DNA from: Lonicera japonica
Taxonomy: Eukaryota; Streptophyta; Magnoliopsida; Dipsacales; Caprifoliaceae
NCBI GenBank assembly: GCA_021464415.1
Contig: CM038463.1
Location: 114,792,790 to 114,856,789 of the forward strand
DNA: 64,000 nucleotides
Direction of reading: 5' to 3'
This document shows, piece after piece, positions 39,973-52,843 of this stretch. Below the pieces are notes generated by a model, which had not been told where the DNA came from, did no database searches, and was given only the letters and a program-made list of their open reading frames with translations. Both the position numbers and the translations under genes were made by a program. Each line of letters begins with the position of its first letter. The first letter of the stretch is position 1.

Positions 39973-42900
39973 TCACCATTGTTCTGTCACTTGCTTGCAT
40001 CTGACATCTACAACCAGATGGCGAACGTGTGGAGCATACCATTTCACTCTTTCGACATGTTCCACGTTAACATCCCAATTATAACCTGCAAAATGACCAT
40101 TATTTGCAACATCTAATGTCTATAAACAGGTCCTGTATGATTGTATATGGTATATATTATTCTAAGTGCAACATATACATCTTAAGAGCATTCACACGAG
40201 GATATATATGATATACCTTCAGACTGAGCAATTTCATTTATGGATTTGGAAACATGAGATGTCCACACATTCTCCTCCGAGTCTTTCACATTGCCATGCA
40301 CGTGTAGCATCCCACCCTTTCTTCTGCATTATTAATATGTGCAATACAGTTAGGTGAGGGAACTAAAATCTCAGGCGGCCACAAGTGTAAAATCCCAAAA
40401 CAGAGATTATCTAATGCCCCACGCTAGAAACATATTAACGCACTATCTGTACAAATGAAAGTTCTTGGACAACCCTGTGACATAAAATATTTTCAAGGAA
40501 TAACTTATAGCTCCTTCAAGAGAATTGCAGATTTTTTTTGGTGCTAATTTTTCCGACTAGCCAGTAAACCATGGGTACACCCAAATCATTGACTATTATA
40601 AACGCATAAACGTAGAAAGATGTATACGTTCATGCATCAATCATATAAATATGCCCCTGCATTATATATATATATATATATACACACAAAATAGTATATT
40701 CATACATATGTTTGTGTATCTGCAAAGATATACAAAGAGAAAAGGAGGGGGACACTTTTTTCCTCCAGATAATGCACTCAGCCTTGTCCATAAGCAAGAA
40801 AATAATAGGTTCTATACTTCTAAGCCTCAAGCAACATTCTGTCAGAAGTAGTCTTAATATATTTACTCCTTCCATTCCATATGTTAATGTGGCTTCAGTG
40901 AAATGTCTCCACCCGTAACCAATTGTCAAAGATCAAACTTGCTTCCTTTGAGTAAGAATTGGTACATTGATTTTCAAAGGACATATAGGGTATTAAGAAT
41001 TTCATTCTTTTGTCTTCTCAAATTGGGGACATGTTGCAGAATTAAGAATCTCTAGGCCGTCACCATGAAATAATATTTACAAGCAAAGACATCAAGCATT
41101 ATAATAATAATATATGAAATGAAAGGACAATTACCTAAGTGCCCTGACAGCGGTAACCCAACTACCCTCACTTGTTGGCAAAAGACCAAGACAAACTCGG
41201 TCAGCAACTCCCTGTAAAACACAAAGCAAAAATTCATGTTAAATTCTTGCAATTGGATGTTTAATATCATCACATTACGCTACTCCAAATCAGTTATAAA
41301 TACTCCAATTAATCAATTGGACTCCATACAATCTCATTAGCACTCAGTAAGATAAGTATATTAGACGGAGATTCTCAATTTAGACAATAGACACCAAACT
41401 CCAGCTGGAGCCTTTCACGAGTTCTATACAGAGAAACAGAACATGTACGTCACACTCTTAACATGTGATACGATAGGGGGGTAGGCTTCTATTGTAACAC
41501 TGTTTAAATACTTGAGATATTTCAGATATTAGTGTGATTTTCTAATGAGAAAATAATTACCCTAGTATTGTTAAGCAACAAGAGGCTTCAATTCACATTT
41601 GGGATTTTTATTTTTTTTATTAAAACTATTCATGTTAACATGTCAAATAAGCACAATTTGAGAACTGAAATACTAGATATTTATTAAATTCTCTTAAATA
41701 ATTCTAACTTATTTGATATTACCTTGCACAAAATACAAATATACTATGTTTTCTCATTTAAAAAAAAAAAACCACCATGAGGGAAGAAATTGAAAATTAT
41801 TTTCTTGGAGCTAATTTTAGCGTATTGGAAACTAGTAGCATGCTGTGGCCATAACATCATCCTTTTCCTTAAAAACAAGGAAACTCAAACTTTTTGTGTT
41901 TGTGTGGTATGTGGTGGGGCAGGTGGTGTTGAGGATTCATTCCACGGTAGATAAATGAAGGGGGAGAGGAGGGGGGGTTACATAATTGAATGTGTTATCT
42001 AGCCGGAAAGTAACACAAACAAATACATTGAGGGAAATCAATTCCAACAAAACCAATTTCAAGTAAAGCATTTCAATCTATGCAATTAAAGGCACCTAAT
42101 AGAAGTACACATTAAGCCAAGGAGTTTGATTGAAAATAAAAAATAAGGAATCGAATTCAACGAGTTTGATAAAACCTTATGTTCCACTTTAGTAGTCTAG
42201 AATATGGTAGCATGCGAAAAAAATTAAAATAGATGATTAGATATTAGTAAAAGAACAAAGCCAAGGAGCCTACTGTAGGAGCTGTAACTTGATTGTCTCC
42301 TTCAAGTATGATGCAACGATCAGCTACAGAGTTGGCATGAAGATTATGTTGGAGAGCCTCAACAGCATGGGGATTCCACTCACAAGCATACACCAGTTTT
42401 GCATTTGCCCTGATCAACCCACATTATGAACATAGTATATAATGCAAAAGAAAGAGCAAATGCAAGGATAGTGATAAAGGAACCTTTAGGGCCATTTGGT
42501 TCAGTGTGAAATAGTTTTCACCCAGGTGAAAAGTAATATCATGAATAGCTTTTTTTTTTAACCTATTTAGCATCAAACTTTCTTGAAACACAAAAGTTGC
42601 ATAATTTTAGTGCCTATTTACACCATCAAGATGTTAACCCTAAATGGGTCAAAATACTATTCATATATTATACTTTACCAGGTGCAAATGTTTCATCCCC
42701 GAACCAAAAGACGATTAGATGTAAAATGACAATGTAATGGCATATCACAATAGCCAGCAGGTATTCAAGGCCAAAAGTCCATTCATCCGGTGCATAACTA
42801 TGTGCAAATAAGTACTCCCTCCGTCCCAAATGTCCAGTTTGACTATCACATGTTTTTAATGATACACTAATTTCAACGTAATCAATGGTTAGGAAACCTG

Positions 42901-45900
42901 AGATGGTACTTTGATTACATGTAAAGAAAGTGAGATTATGGAGTTAAGTTTTAAGAAGATTCTTCAATGGGGTTCAGCGAAGAAAAAATGTGAGAGATAT
43001 GAGTAATAAGGGAACAACTAAAAACTTGAGTAATTAAGATAATATAACGAAGTGAGAAGCACAGTATACCTGACGAGGAATGGCAAAGTAAAATACCCAA
43101 TGCCAGCAAACAAATCGACAATAACATCATCTCTGCAATCTAGACGGCCCATTCGAAGCTTCTCAGAAAGGTTGCCCCAAGAGAACATGCACTTGGTAGC
43201 ATCAAAAGAATAAATAATTCCATTTTCCCGGTGATCAACCCATCCATTATCTCCAACAAGAATCTCCAAGGTACTATCCCTTGTTCCACTAGGTGCAACT
43301 CGGCCCTATAAATTATCAGCATACTCAGTTAACAAATCTGAATTTACGCTTAACCAAATTTTAGTATAGTAAAAACCTTTCTCTAACTACCGTTGACAAA
43401 CAGATATAAGATTCCTAAGTTACAATCCCATTGTCTGTTATGTATGATTATTGGTAGGATAAATTCCAGAGGATCAACAATTGATGCATGTAGGATTCCC
43501 CAAACTCAAATTGAGAAATATGTTTTCAAGACATAAAAGGAAAGAAAGCATTGAGAAGCAGCTGCAGCACATCAAATAACAAATTCATTTTTTTCAGTTT
43601 GGGTATAGCCTTACTTGACGAGCAAGGCGACGAGTACCAAGTGATTTTGCAACAGTAGGCCAAAGCTCCTCCCCGATTGAGTCCCATATTGGATCCTTGA
43701 AGGATGCTGCCGAAAGCACAACAATATCCCCAAGACGCTCCCATCTGAGTTACAGAAATAAGTTATTTTCATGTATTAAGGTACTGGACAAAGCTTTAGC
43801 GAGCAGAAATGTTTAACTCCTAAATATCCCCAAGCCGCTCCCATCTGAGTTGCAGAAAGAAGTTATTTTCATGTACTAAGGTACTGGACAAAGCTTTAGT
43901 GAGCAGTAATGTATAACTCTTAAATATGACATCTCTATACTGTATATTAAACTCATCGAGGGGGTTTGGTCTGTACAAAGAATTACCAAGTTACCATTCT
44001 CATGCCAGAAATTATTATAAAATAATAATAAAGGAGGGATTTGAATTTTTTAACTCATGACCTTAACCATGAAGAGCATATTCAATTACCACTAGACCAA
44101 ATGTCATCATATGTTTGTAATGTGAAGACTTACCAAGGCTAGTATATATGTGCTCTGTAATGGAATATACACTTACTGCAACGCTTACTAGCAATAATCT
44201 GTGCCTAAGGCACGCTATATTTCTTGCGATCAATATTATCCAAGAATGCATCTATAACCAATTAGCCGTATACAACACTATCAAATATATCGTGAGGTTA
44301 CAACAAATTACTTGTGTATCTGTATTCTGCGGTGGATTACTCACGTTTATGGCATCATCTAAGTAGGAGCCTACTTTTATTACCGTGCCTATTTTTATTA
44401 CCATGCCTACAGCAATACAACAGTTCATCCCTTTGGTTATTTATCTGTAAGAGTACATATTTTTGCCTAAACAGTTACACCTCTAGTACGAAATCTAAGC
44501 CCAGTAACTCGACAGCATTAACCATCAGTGTCATTCTACTGTACATCTTGAACCATTAAATCACAAATTCATCTTAAACTAAACCGTGTTTTGGGAACAT
44601 TAACCAAGACCTTTCCAGTTTACGAATTGATTACTGGATGAGATTTTACGGAATATATATACAATAAATACCTAGATTTGCGTAATTTCAATTATAAAAC
44701 ACAAACCTTAAGGGTAGCTGTTCTAAATATTGCTCCGGCAGACCTCGATGGTTCATCAAAGAGGCTACGGCTTCACTCATTCGCCTTAATGGCGATATTG
44801 GAGTTCTTCTGAATTTGACAAACTCATCTGCAATTTTAGTAGCACCACATGCCATTAGAAGATTTAAGGCTGATGAAAAGGACATATCCTTCGACAAAAT
44901 TCCTTTCGGACTTGATGGATTCGATAGATTAAGGTCACCAAGCTTTTTAAATGCATCTCCCAATTGACTTTGGTTATTCTGGAATACAGAACAAAAATTT
45001 CCCGTGACAGGAAAACAAATATGTGAACCACTTTCCAGGGTGTACACCTTTCTCTCTGGATCCAACCATCCAAACTTTTTCAATATGTCTTTTCCTAATT
45101 TTGCATATTTTCTTTCAAGTTGTAGAACCATGTATGGAGCATCGATCTGATCTCCAGCATTAGTGCTAAGTTCCTCGATCTCAAGATTCAAGTTAGGACA
45201 TCCATTAGCATTTTCTTCGATTCTTTTCGGTGTAAATTCTACAGAGACGGCATTTGTTTCTATCATTCCCCCATTTTGGTCTATAATGTGCTTATTCCCA
45301 GTTCTCCCGGGCATAGAACTATCAGCTAAAGCCAGTAAAGGAAGCAAACTCAATTTCATCGGTTCACTGAACTTGGTTCCAAATGCATAACAAGATGCCC
45401 CACCACCGATCATTACAATATCATCACCAACAACACTAGCTGTGCTACGAACAAAGAGGTCTTCACCAATGGAATTCACCTTCACATGCTTCCATAAAGA
45501 ATACCGCAGGTCAAGTAGCGATAACTCTTGATAATGTTGTCTAATAGGGCATCCCCCTATGATGCCAATATAATTCTTATAGACAAACATCGAATGCGAA
45601 AACCTTGCATACGGTGTTCCTCCTCCTGTTTTCTCCTCCTTCCACAAACATGTTTGAACATCAAAACTATAAAGGTCCCCTAGTACTTTCTCCCCATCAT
45701 ATCCTCCAAACATGAATAATCTACACCCATTCGACACCAAGGAATGGGAATGACGGGCACATGGCCATTCCCCTTGAATAGGTATCTTATTCCACTCCAA
45801 ATTGTGTGTGTCAAAGACGTATAATGATGAAGAGATCACGTCGTCATGAATTCCACCAAAAACATATATTTTAGACCCGACAACTGCTGCTACATGCCGA

Positions 45901-47975
45901 TGCCTGTGATCAATCACAAAACTAAATCATTAAAGAGATGAAGGGAGCTAAGAAAAATAAATCTTCCTTTTGAAACAGAACAAATGAGTTCTGCTGACTT
46001 GCTTCCTATGTGACCAATAAGTCAACCTTTTGAAACTTTGACTACCAAAATTTGAACATCTTGTTTTTCAAATATCTGGAGCTTGAGGCAGATGAAAATA
46101 AAGTAATCACAGTACCGACTAGTTAGAATGCAACATTGAGTTCTAAGTTCATCTTCAAGAGGAAGAGGACGCAATAACAAAAAATCAGCATACACACAGC
46201 CATATGAAAGGAATTTATGCACGAAGGACATCACCTAGGAGGGAATGCACAGCCAGTGCACGGTAGCAGCCTCCATTGGCTCTTTGCTGCCTCAAGGACC
46301 CACACATCATTCAAAATATTTGTAGGACCAGCCCTGCCTCCAATAACAAACATTGAATCACCTACTACAGTAGATGTGTGGCCCAAACGTGGAGATGGCG
46401 GGCCCTGAACATTGACGGCTTCTAATTTACCACAAATTGGATCAAGTATCAATGAATCATTCCTCCGTGCATGGCTTCCAATGCCTCCAAAACCACCAAA
46501 AATGATAACTTTTTTGTGCAATACACAAGCAGTGTGACCCCAGAGGTAAAGCCTCTCAAGAGGTTCACCAACAAGTGCCATCTTAACAATGGAGAGACTG
46601 CTACCAGGAGGAATTCCCAGTGACCCTGCCAATGAGTTAAAGATTCAAACTTGCTGTTACATAAAGGGTGAAACTGTCCTGCAAACACACATACATTAGT
46701 ATGTAACAGTACTACTAAACAAGCAATGTATTATCTGTTGGAATAAAACGGTGTCACTTAATGTGTTTCTGCAGAACAAGCTATGTACTGAAGAAATAAA
46801 ATAAATAATTAATACGAAAATGCAGTAAACTTACTATCAGATTGAAAGCATGAGAAAACAATAAGGCTAGTTTCGAACACAATACTTTTGATAGAAATTA
46901 CAAGCAAAACAAACTATGTACCCAGATACAAAATTTGACCTCACTATTGTGTGTATTGCCTTCTTGGTCAATAGTTCTGAAACCCTAAACCCTATTTACA
47001 TCATAATATGTCTGTTGGTTTGAGAAAATTATGAGCAAATTCAAGCTTACAAAAATAGTTCAACAACTCAACCAAAATGTCATACATCCCTTAAACAACT
47101 CTAAGTTAAAACTAAATATTGAATATCAAGTCTGTTCAAAACTCAACTGCAAAAAAGCAATTACCTCTGTAAGTGTCATCATCTCTCCTCCTAAAATTGA
47201 TATCTTCCTCCTTGCCATTGCTTGAAGAATTAAGCCCACCTTCAAGATTTTGAGCTTCATTGAACATTGAACCATTCTTCGTATATGCTTCTGCATTCAC
47301 CAGAATTTTTTCATTCACACTGATGTCGGGTCCTTGAAAACCATTACTCAACAAGGCGGTAAGAAAATTGTCAGTTCTTCGCCTATTGGCCTCCATTTTC
47401 TCGTTCGCAATTTCAACAAGGTACTTTACATACTCGGGCGACACCATAATCTTGTGGGTATCTCCCAAAGGCACCTCCAATCTAATCGAGCAACGAATTG
47501 CAACTATAACACGCTTGCTGACACTTGTAATACCAGACTCTCTAAACCCACAAGAGATAGCTAAAGATACTAAAAACTGAGCTGACTTTACGTCTAAGCA
47601 TTCAACTGCAATGATTAAAGGCTCAAATCTGAAGACTAGGCTATGAGGCTGAATTGGAGGTGGGTCGGTCGAGTTTGTGGGAAAGATGTGGTTGAGGAGT
47701 AAGAGGGGATCAGCTAGATCGTGGGTTATGAAGAGCCAAGTGCCACCTTTGGCCTTTTTCTTGGTGGTGGTGGTGGTGGTGATGGTGGTGGAGATGGGTT
47801 GAGAGAGGATGGAGATACGGCCGGAGCAAGAACTGGTGGTGAAGAAAGAGGGATGGGAGTTGAGGGTATTGAGGAGGGGGATGATGGGTGTATCGATATT
47901 GCCTTTGGGAGATTTGTCTGGCTCTGCTTTGTTTATGGATTCTAGTGCGGCCTTCTTCCTCTTCTCGAACTCCAT
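39973..47975 (-). CDS. TYW2/3/4: tRNA wybutosine-synthesizing fusion enzyme TYW3-kelch-TYW2, 9 exons, 1065 aa
   Basis: Exons (minus strand): 47975-47165, 46625-46235, 45903-44707, 43744-43615, 43305-43070, 42409-42274, 41211-41135, 40323-40217, 40085-39973; all GT-AG, in frame (3198 nt). Residues 1 to about 225 form a TYW3 domain (SSCSGR near 50), the N-4 methyltransferase step. About 275-590 are kelch repeats (several GG pairs, such as IFGGFGG and MFGGYDG) corresponding to the TYW4 kelch part. The C-terminal ~390 residues form TYW2, which transfers the aminocarboxypropyl group from S-adenosylmethionine; DLFAGIGYFT at 907-916 is the SAM-binding loop. The product modifies G37 next to the anticodon of tRNA-Phe. 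In yeast and animals these are separate proteins; the fusion is known in plants (Arabidopsis At4g04670). Introns carry several transposons and a duplication at the exon 4 edge. Confidence 0.93.
42489..42714. mobile_element. Harbinger-like MITE in TYW intron 5
   Basis: GGGCCATTTGGTTC at the left faces GAACCAAAAGACGA at the right (about 9 of 14 pairs), and TTA lies directly outside both ends (42486-42488 and 42715-42717), matching the PIF/Harbinger target duplication. Confidence 0.5.
42815..43020. mobile_element. Truncated Stowaway-type MITE in TYW intron 5
   Basis: CTCCCTCCGTCCCA preceded by TA at 42813-42814 is the classical Stowaway (Tc1/Mariner) terminus. The matching right end is not found, so the right boundary is approximate. 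Confidence 0.6.
43723..43922. repeat. 100-bp tandem duplication across the TYW exon 4 acceptor
   Basis: Two copies (43723-43822 and 43823-43922) share most bases. Copy one includes the first 22 bases of exon 4 and its splice acceptor (minus strand CTCAG, exon start 43744). Copy two carries an equivalent, slightly changed acceptor and exon edge at 43844. Confidence 0.85.
44030..44110 (-). repeat. tRNA-like SINE head in TYW intron 3 (possible)
   Basis: On the minus strand TTTGGTCTAGTGGTAATTGA and AAAATTCAAATCCC are spaced like the A and B boxes of tRNA-derived plant SINEs. A short ATT-rich stretch follows; no target duplication was established. Confidence 0.42.
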
Positions 47976-48339
47976 CCTTTCTTCTTCTTCTGTCCCTGCA
48001 CTGCAGACTCTCTTTGGTTTGTTCAGGGTTTTAGGTTTTTTCTTTTGAGTAAATTAACCGTGTGCCCCCTAAATTATGCTTTGAAATTCAATAATACCCT
48101 TTAACAAAAAATTGTTTCTATTAAGCCCCTAAACTATCTTCCAATTATCATTTTCCCGGCTAAAGAGATTCGTGAGATCTAAGTTGGATTTATGGAGTAT
48201 CCTTTCAAGGCACAAAGGTCACGTATGCCACGTAACCTCAGCCTCAGCCTAGCCAAATTTATTTAAAAGAGTTATTTATAAAAATCATTTTTAAAGTTTA
48301 TCTTTGTTATATGACTTTGATCTACGAAGTTTAAAAATA
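47976..48339. other. Upstream region of the TYW gene
   Basis: Likely contains the minus-strand promoter and leader close to 47976. The segment 48055-48200 reads like degraded repeat sequence (GTGCCCCCTAAATTATG). No gene. Confidence 0.4.
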
Positions 48340-49765
48340 CATCTATATTATAAGGGAAGGAAAGGTCACATCATCCAATTATCTAATCAATGGCTTAGAT
48401 TTATCCTAAAAAATATACATAAAATGTTAGCCTTTGGATGTGAATTTTTTTCCTAAGAACATCACATCACCACACTAATGGCCAAGATTTATTTACAAAC
48501 AACACACAAAATTTGAACCATTAGATGTACTTTTAGGATATCAAACCAAAAAATTCAATATTTATTTCTCTCTCTTTATATTATATCAATCTACTCTCTC
48601 CCCCACTTTTCTCTCTTATTAATTTTTTAAAAAATTAACTTTAAAGACAAAAACTAAAAATTATTAAAATATTCATATTTAAAATTTATTAATCCATACC
48701 TATAAAATAAAATCCATACCTATTGAAAAAATAAAAAAAACATTAACTTTAAATACAAAAACTAAAAATTATTAAAATATTCATATTTAAAATTTATTAA
48801 TCCATACCTTTCTATATTACTAGGTATTGCCCGTGCCGTCCGGCACGGTGAAATAAAAAAATATTAAATACAAATAAAGAGACCTCTAGGTATTGCCCGT
48901 GCCGAACGAGGTGGCAGTGTAAAAAAAATTAACAGTTAAATTGACCAAAAAATACATAATACCTAAATAGCGTGCAATCCAAAACATATATTAAGAAAAA
49001 ACTATATATACAACCTATATAACTATAAAGCATGGGGATGGGGGGAGTATATATTTGACCCGACCAGATTGAGGTGATTTTTAATTGAAAAACTCGAAGT
49101 GCCTCCGTTTATGATATGCTTAAATTTGAACCCGTTTTACTAATTCAATAAAGTCGGGATGGGTTAATAATCATTCACCAATATATACAAAAATTAACAT
49201 CCCATTATTGTTACAATGATGTTATAAATTTATAAAATTTTAATTATAAATAAATTGCACCATTAGTAGTAACCATGATTTACAAAAGTAATATATTTTT
49301 TTTTAAATAAAATAAAATAAACTATTTAAGTTTGTAAAAGATTAAATAAAAACAAATATCTTTTTCATATTCTTAAACTAAAGGAAGAATTAGATTTGAA
49401 TGTAAGTATATGAAGAAAAAATATGTTTGAAGAGATAAAAGTAGGTTACAATAGGTATGGATTAATAAATTTTAGTTTTTATATTTAAAGTTAATGTGTT
49501 TTTATTTTTTCGAAAAGTGTGGATTTTATTTTAAGAAAGACAAAACAATGTTGAATTTTTTGATTTGATATCCTAAAAGTATATTTAAGGGTTCAAATTT
49601 GTTGTGTTGTTTGTAAATAAATCATGCCCATTAATATGGTGATGTGATGTTCTTAGGAAAACTATTCACATCCAAAGGCTAACGATTTATGTATATTTTT
49701 TAAAACAAATCTAAGCCATTGATTAAATAATTTGGTGATGTGACCTTTCCTTTCCTTATCTATAT
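48340..49765. repeat. Large imperfect inverted repeat arms
   Basis: The left arm at about 48340-48570 and the right arm at about 49545-49765 are inverted copies: for example GGAAAGGTCACATCATCC on the left corresponds to GGTGATGTGACCTTTCC on the right, and further blocks extend inward. Between them lie the Helitron-like ends described separately. Confidence 0.75.
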
Positions 49766-49950
49766 ATAGTTTTTTCTTAATATATGTTTTAGATTGCACG
49801 CTATTTAGGTATTATGTATTTTTTGGTCAATCTAACTGTTAATTTTTTTTACACTGCCACCCCGTTCGGCACGGGCAATACCTAGAGGTCTCTTTATTTG
49901 TATTTAATATTTTTTATTTCACCGTGCCGGACGGCACGGGCAATACCTAG
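48820..49950. mobile_element. Pair of outward-facing Helitron-type 3' termini
   Basis: At the right, the hairpin CCGTGCCG-GA-CGGCACGG (49922-49939) is followed by GCAATAC and CTAG (49947-49950) and then T, the Helitron 3' end pattern (hairpin, CTRR, T). At the left the same sequence is present inverted: CTAG at 48820-48823 and the hairpin at 48831-48848. A second terminus-like GGCACGGGCAATACCTAG lies inside each end (CTAG at 49882-49885 and 48886-48889), so each side has two tandem ends about 65 bp apart. The left and right end regions match for over 150 bp. No Rep/helicase gene is present, so any such element is non-autonomous. Confidence 0.68.
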
Positions 49951-50016
49951 TTAGTTTATATATGAAATTTTACCTACCTCTCATTTTTCTCCATTTTTGA
50001 ACGGATCGTCTAAAAA

Positions 50017-50275
50017 GGATAATTAACACTTTTGACCCTTAAAGTTTTCTTATTTTTCCACACTCGTCTTGAATTATTTTTTTTCATCTCAATAAACCCC
50101 GAAGTTTCCCCCGAGTCCCACACCCGTCCAAAAGTGGATGTCCCTTTAAAAACACCGACGAAAACCGCACGTGCAGGGCACGATCCTCTCGATGCAAGGG
50201 CATCTTCGGGCTTTTAAGGCAAATGGAACAAAATCCATACATGATGAATCAAAGAGAATTAGGGATAGAAGTTTA
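50017..50275 (+). repeat. Left terminal inverted repeat of the MULE
   Basis: Matches 54412-54672 inverted, including GCACGTGCAGGGCACGATCC-like and TCCATTTGCCTTAAAAGC-like blocks, with scattered mismatches. ORFs found inside both repeats are repeat shadows. Confidence 0.85.
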
Positions 50276-50373
50276 GAGTGAGAAAGCACAGTAAAATTAG
50301 AGAAATTAGGATTCTTTGCTTAAAAATTAAGGCTTTTTCGTCTACATAGTTTAAGAAGATATTGGGATTGCAA

Positions 50374-52800
50374 ATGAGTTGGACGGTGAAGGAGAAATAC
50401 TACGAGGACTTGGGTACACCACTTTATGGTAAGTGCGCTTATATATTTCCTTATTGAATCTAGTGTAGTGTTTCGAATATATATATATATATATAATGTT
50501 AGTTTTTTTGGTATTTATGTGTTGTAAGTGTGTGTTTGTCAATTTCACTTTTTGTCGGAAGTCTTTATATATATAAGTGGGTTGGTGGTGTGTTGGTGGT
50601 CCCGATATATATATATTGAATGCTTCAAAAAGTTTGTTTTTTTGTGAAATAATTAGTTTGTGTGTGTATATATATGCAAGTCCAAGCACTGACTTAGTTA
50701 CTATTAAATTATACCATGGTGGTCAATTCAAAACAGTGGGGTCAAAGTGTATATACACGGGGGGAGTACACATACTTTGATTATTGTGAGTTTGATAAAA
50801 TATTCTTGGTTGAGTTGGGTAATATGGCATCAGAAGTGGGGTATTCTGGTCATTGCACTTTTTATTATGGTAATGAACTATAGGGTAGGTTTATGGTTAT
50901 TGAATATGATAGAGATGTGTTGAACATGTCTAACTATATGAATATGGATTGTGAGGTTGATATATACATAGACATTATAGTTCCATTACAAAGTGTTCCA
51001 ACACATACAAAGAGCAACCAACAACCAATTGAGGGTGGTGTAATAGATTTCGATGAGGAGGATGATGATGACAATTCATCTTACTGTGAAAGTATGTTTG
51101 ATCCAGAGTGTAATGATGAGGGTGATGATGAATTATATGACACTAATATAGATGTAGATGTTGAATACATTGGGGTTGATGAACAAACTGAGCCAGTTAG
51201 TAGGGATAATACTGAGGCTGGTGCTCTTAAGTCAGATAATGAGAGAGGTGACTCCGAGGAGCTTTACAGTCTTAATGGTCAGATAATGATAATGGATTGC
51301 CTAACTTGCCTAGGTTCCCAGAGTTTAACTCTCAAACTTGAATGGCTAATCCTGAATTAAAGTTAGGGATGATTTTTAGTGATCACAGAGAGTTGAAAGA
51401 AGCATTGAGAGAATACAACATAAAAATAGGGAAAGAAGTTAAATTCCCAAAAAATGAAGCTATTCGAGTTAAAATTGTGTGCTGCAAGGGTGGGTGTCTT
51501 TGGCATTTGTATGCTTCAAACATGCAACATTCATCTTCACTTCAAATTAAAACTTTAAATGATGAACACAGGTGTCAGAGGCAGTTCAGAAACAATAATG
51601 TAAACTCTAAATGGCTTACAAAGCATTATTTAGAGAGTTTTTGGTGTAATCCCAAACAACTAATAGCTTATTTTAGAGAGACAGTCATGAGGGACTACGT
51701 AGTCCAAGTGTCTAGGTCTCAATCATACAGAACTAGGGATTTGGCTATGAAAATAATTGAGGGAACATATAAAGAACAAAATGAGAAGCTATGGAGGTAT
51801 ATAAAGGAGTTGAGGAGAACAAATTCAGGTTCAACAGTTGTCATGAAACTTCAAGAGGGAAGGTGTACAAAGAGATGCTATGGAATACTGCAATGTCCAC
51901 AAATGTACCTCAGTTTGTTAATGTAATGAAGAAGCTTAAAGATTACAAATTGGAAGCATATGAGTGGTTTAAAGACAAGCCACCATCTCACTGGTCTAGG
52001 TCTCACTTCAGTACATTATTTAAGTGTGATATGTTATTGAACAACATTTGTGAAAATTTCAATAAATGTATACTTGATGCTAGAGAAAAACCAATTCTGG
52101 GATTACTTGAGAAGATTATGGTATATTTGATAGTGAGAATGCAGCAAAATAAAGAGAAAGCTAGCAAATGAGAAGGCAAATTGTGTCCAAAGATTGGGAA
52201 AGTACTTGAGAAGTATAAACTTGATTCTGCCAATTGTATCCCAACATGGGCAGGTGCAAGGAAGTATGAAATAAGTTGTATCCATGGTGACAAGTTTACT
52301 GTTGATTTGGATGAAAAGACTTGCTCTTGTGGCAAATGTGAGTTAAGTGGGATTCCATGCCCACATGCAATATCAGCCATGGTTTTTAAGCAAGTTGAAC
52401 CAAAGGAGTTTGTCCATGAGTGTTATAATGTTGAAACATTTAAGAAGATATACATGCCAATTATCAATCCAATTAATGGTGCAAATATGTGGCCTGACAC
52501 ATAACACCCACTTGTTCTGCCACCACTGGTGACACCACAACCTGGAAAGAAGAAGAAGAATATGATCAAGAAGCCTAATAAAACAAATAGGAGCCAAGGC
52601 AAGCTAGGGAATAAGCACCAGCAATCTTTAAGGTGTGGCAATTGTGGTACCCTTGGCCACAATAAAAAAAGTTGCAAAATTGATAATGTAAGCTTTTCTA
52701 TTGTATTTGGTGCTCTTCAATTCAATTACATAATTATATTACTGATGAAACCATATAAAATAATTTAATTGTGGTGCATATTTTATAGGTTAACAAGGAT
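50374..52800 (+). pseudogene. MuDR-type transposase, decayed and lacking its catalytic core
   Basis: A likely first exon (MSWTVKEKYY, from 50374) ends at a GTAAGT donor near 50429. The N-terminal region follows at about 50700-50880 (LYHGGQFK, YFDYCEFDKIF) and meets an in-frame TAG at about 50881. The acidic region 50893-51275 then frameshifts into the MuDR DNA-binding domain (51342-51760: LKLGMIFSDHRELKEALREY, CCKGGCLWHLYAS). At about 51860 the protein jumps from the ELRRTNSGSTVVMKL motif directly to the late KPPSHWSRSHF / KCDMLLNN region (51910-52170). The MULE DDE catalytic domain between these motifs, about 150-180 residues in relatives, is missing. A SWIM zinc finger (CSCGKCELSGIPCPHA, about 52324) and a zinc knuckle (CGNCGTLGHNKKSC, about 52634) follow. 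It cannot be active. Confidence 0.88.
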
Positions 52801-52843
52801 TAAGCAAACTCAGTGAATGTGTCTCAGCCACCATCTACATCAC

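Noticed and set aside
50032..50217. ORF near the left MULE end and a similar one at 54448-54639
   Set aside because: Both lie inside the terminal inverted repeats and are shadows of the repeat.
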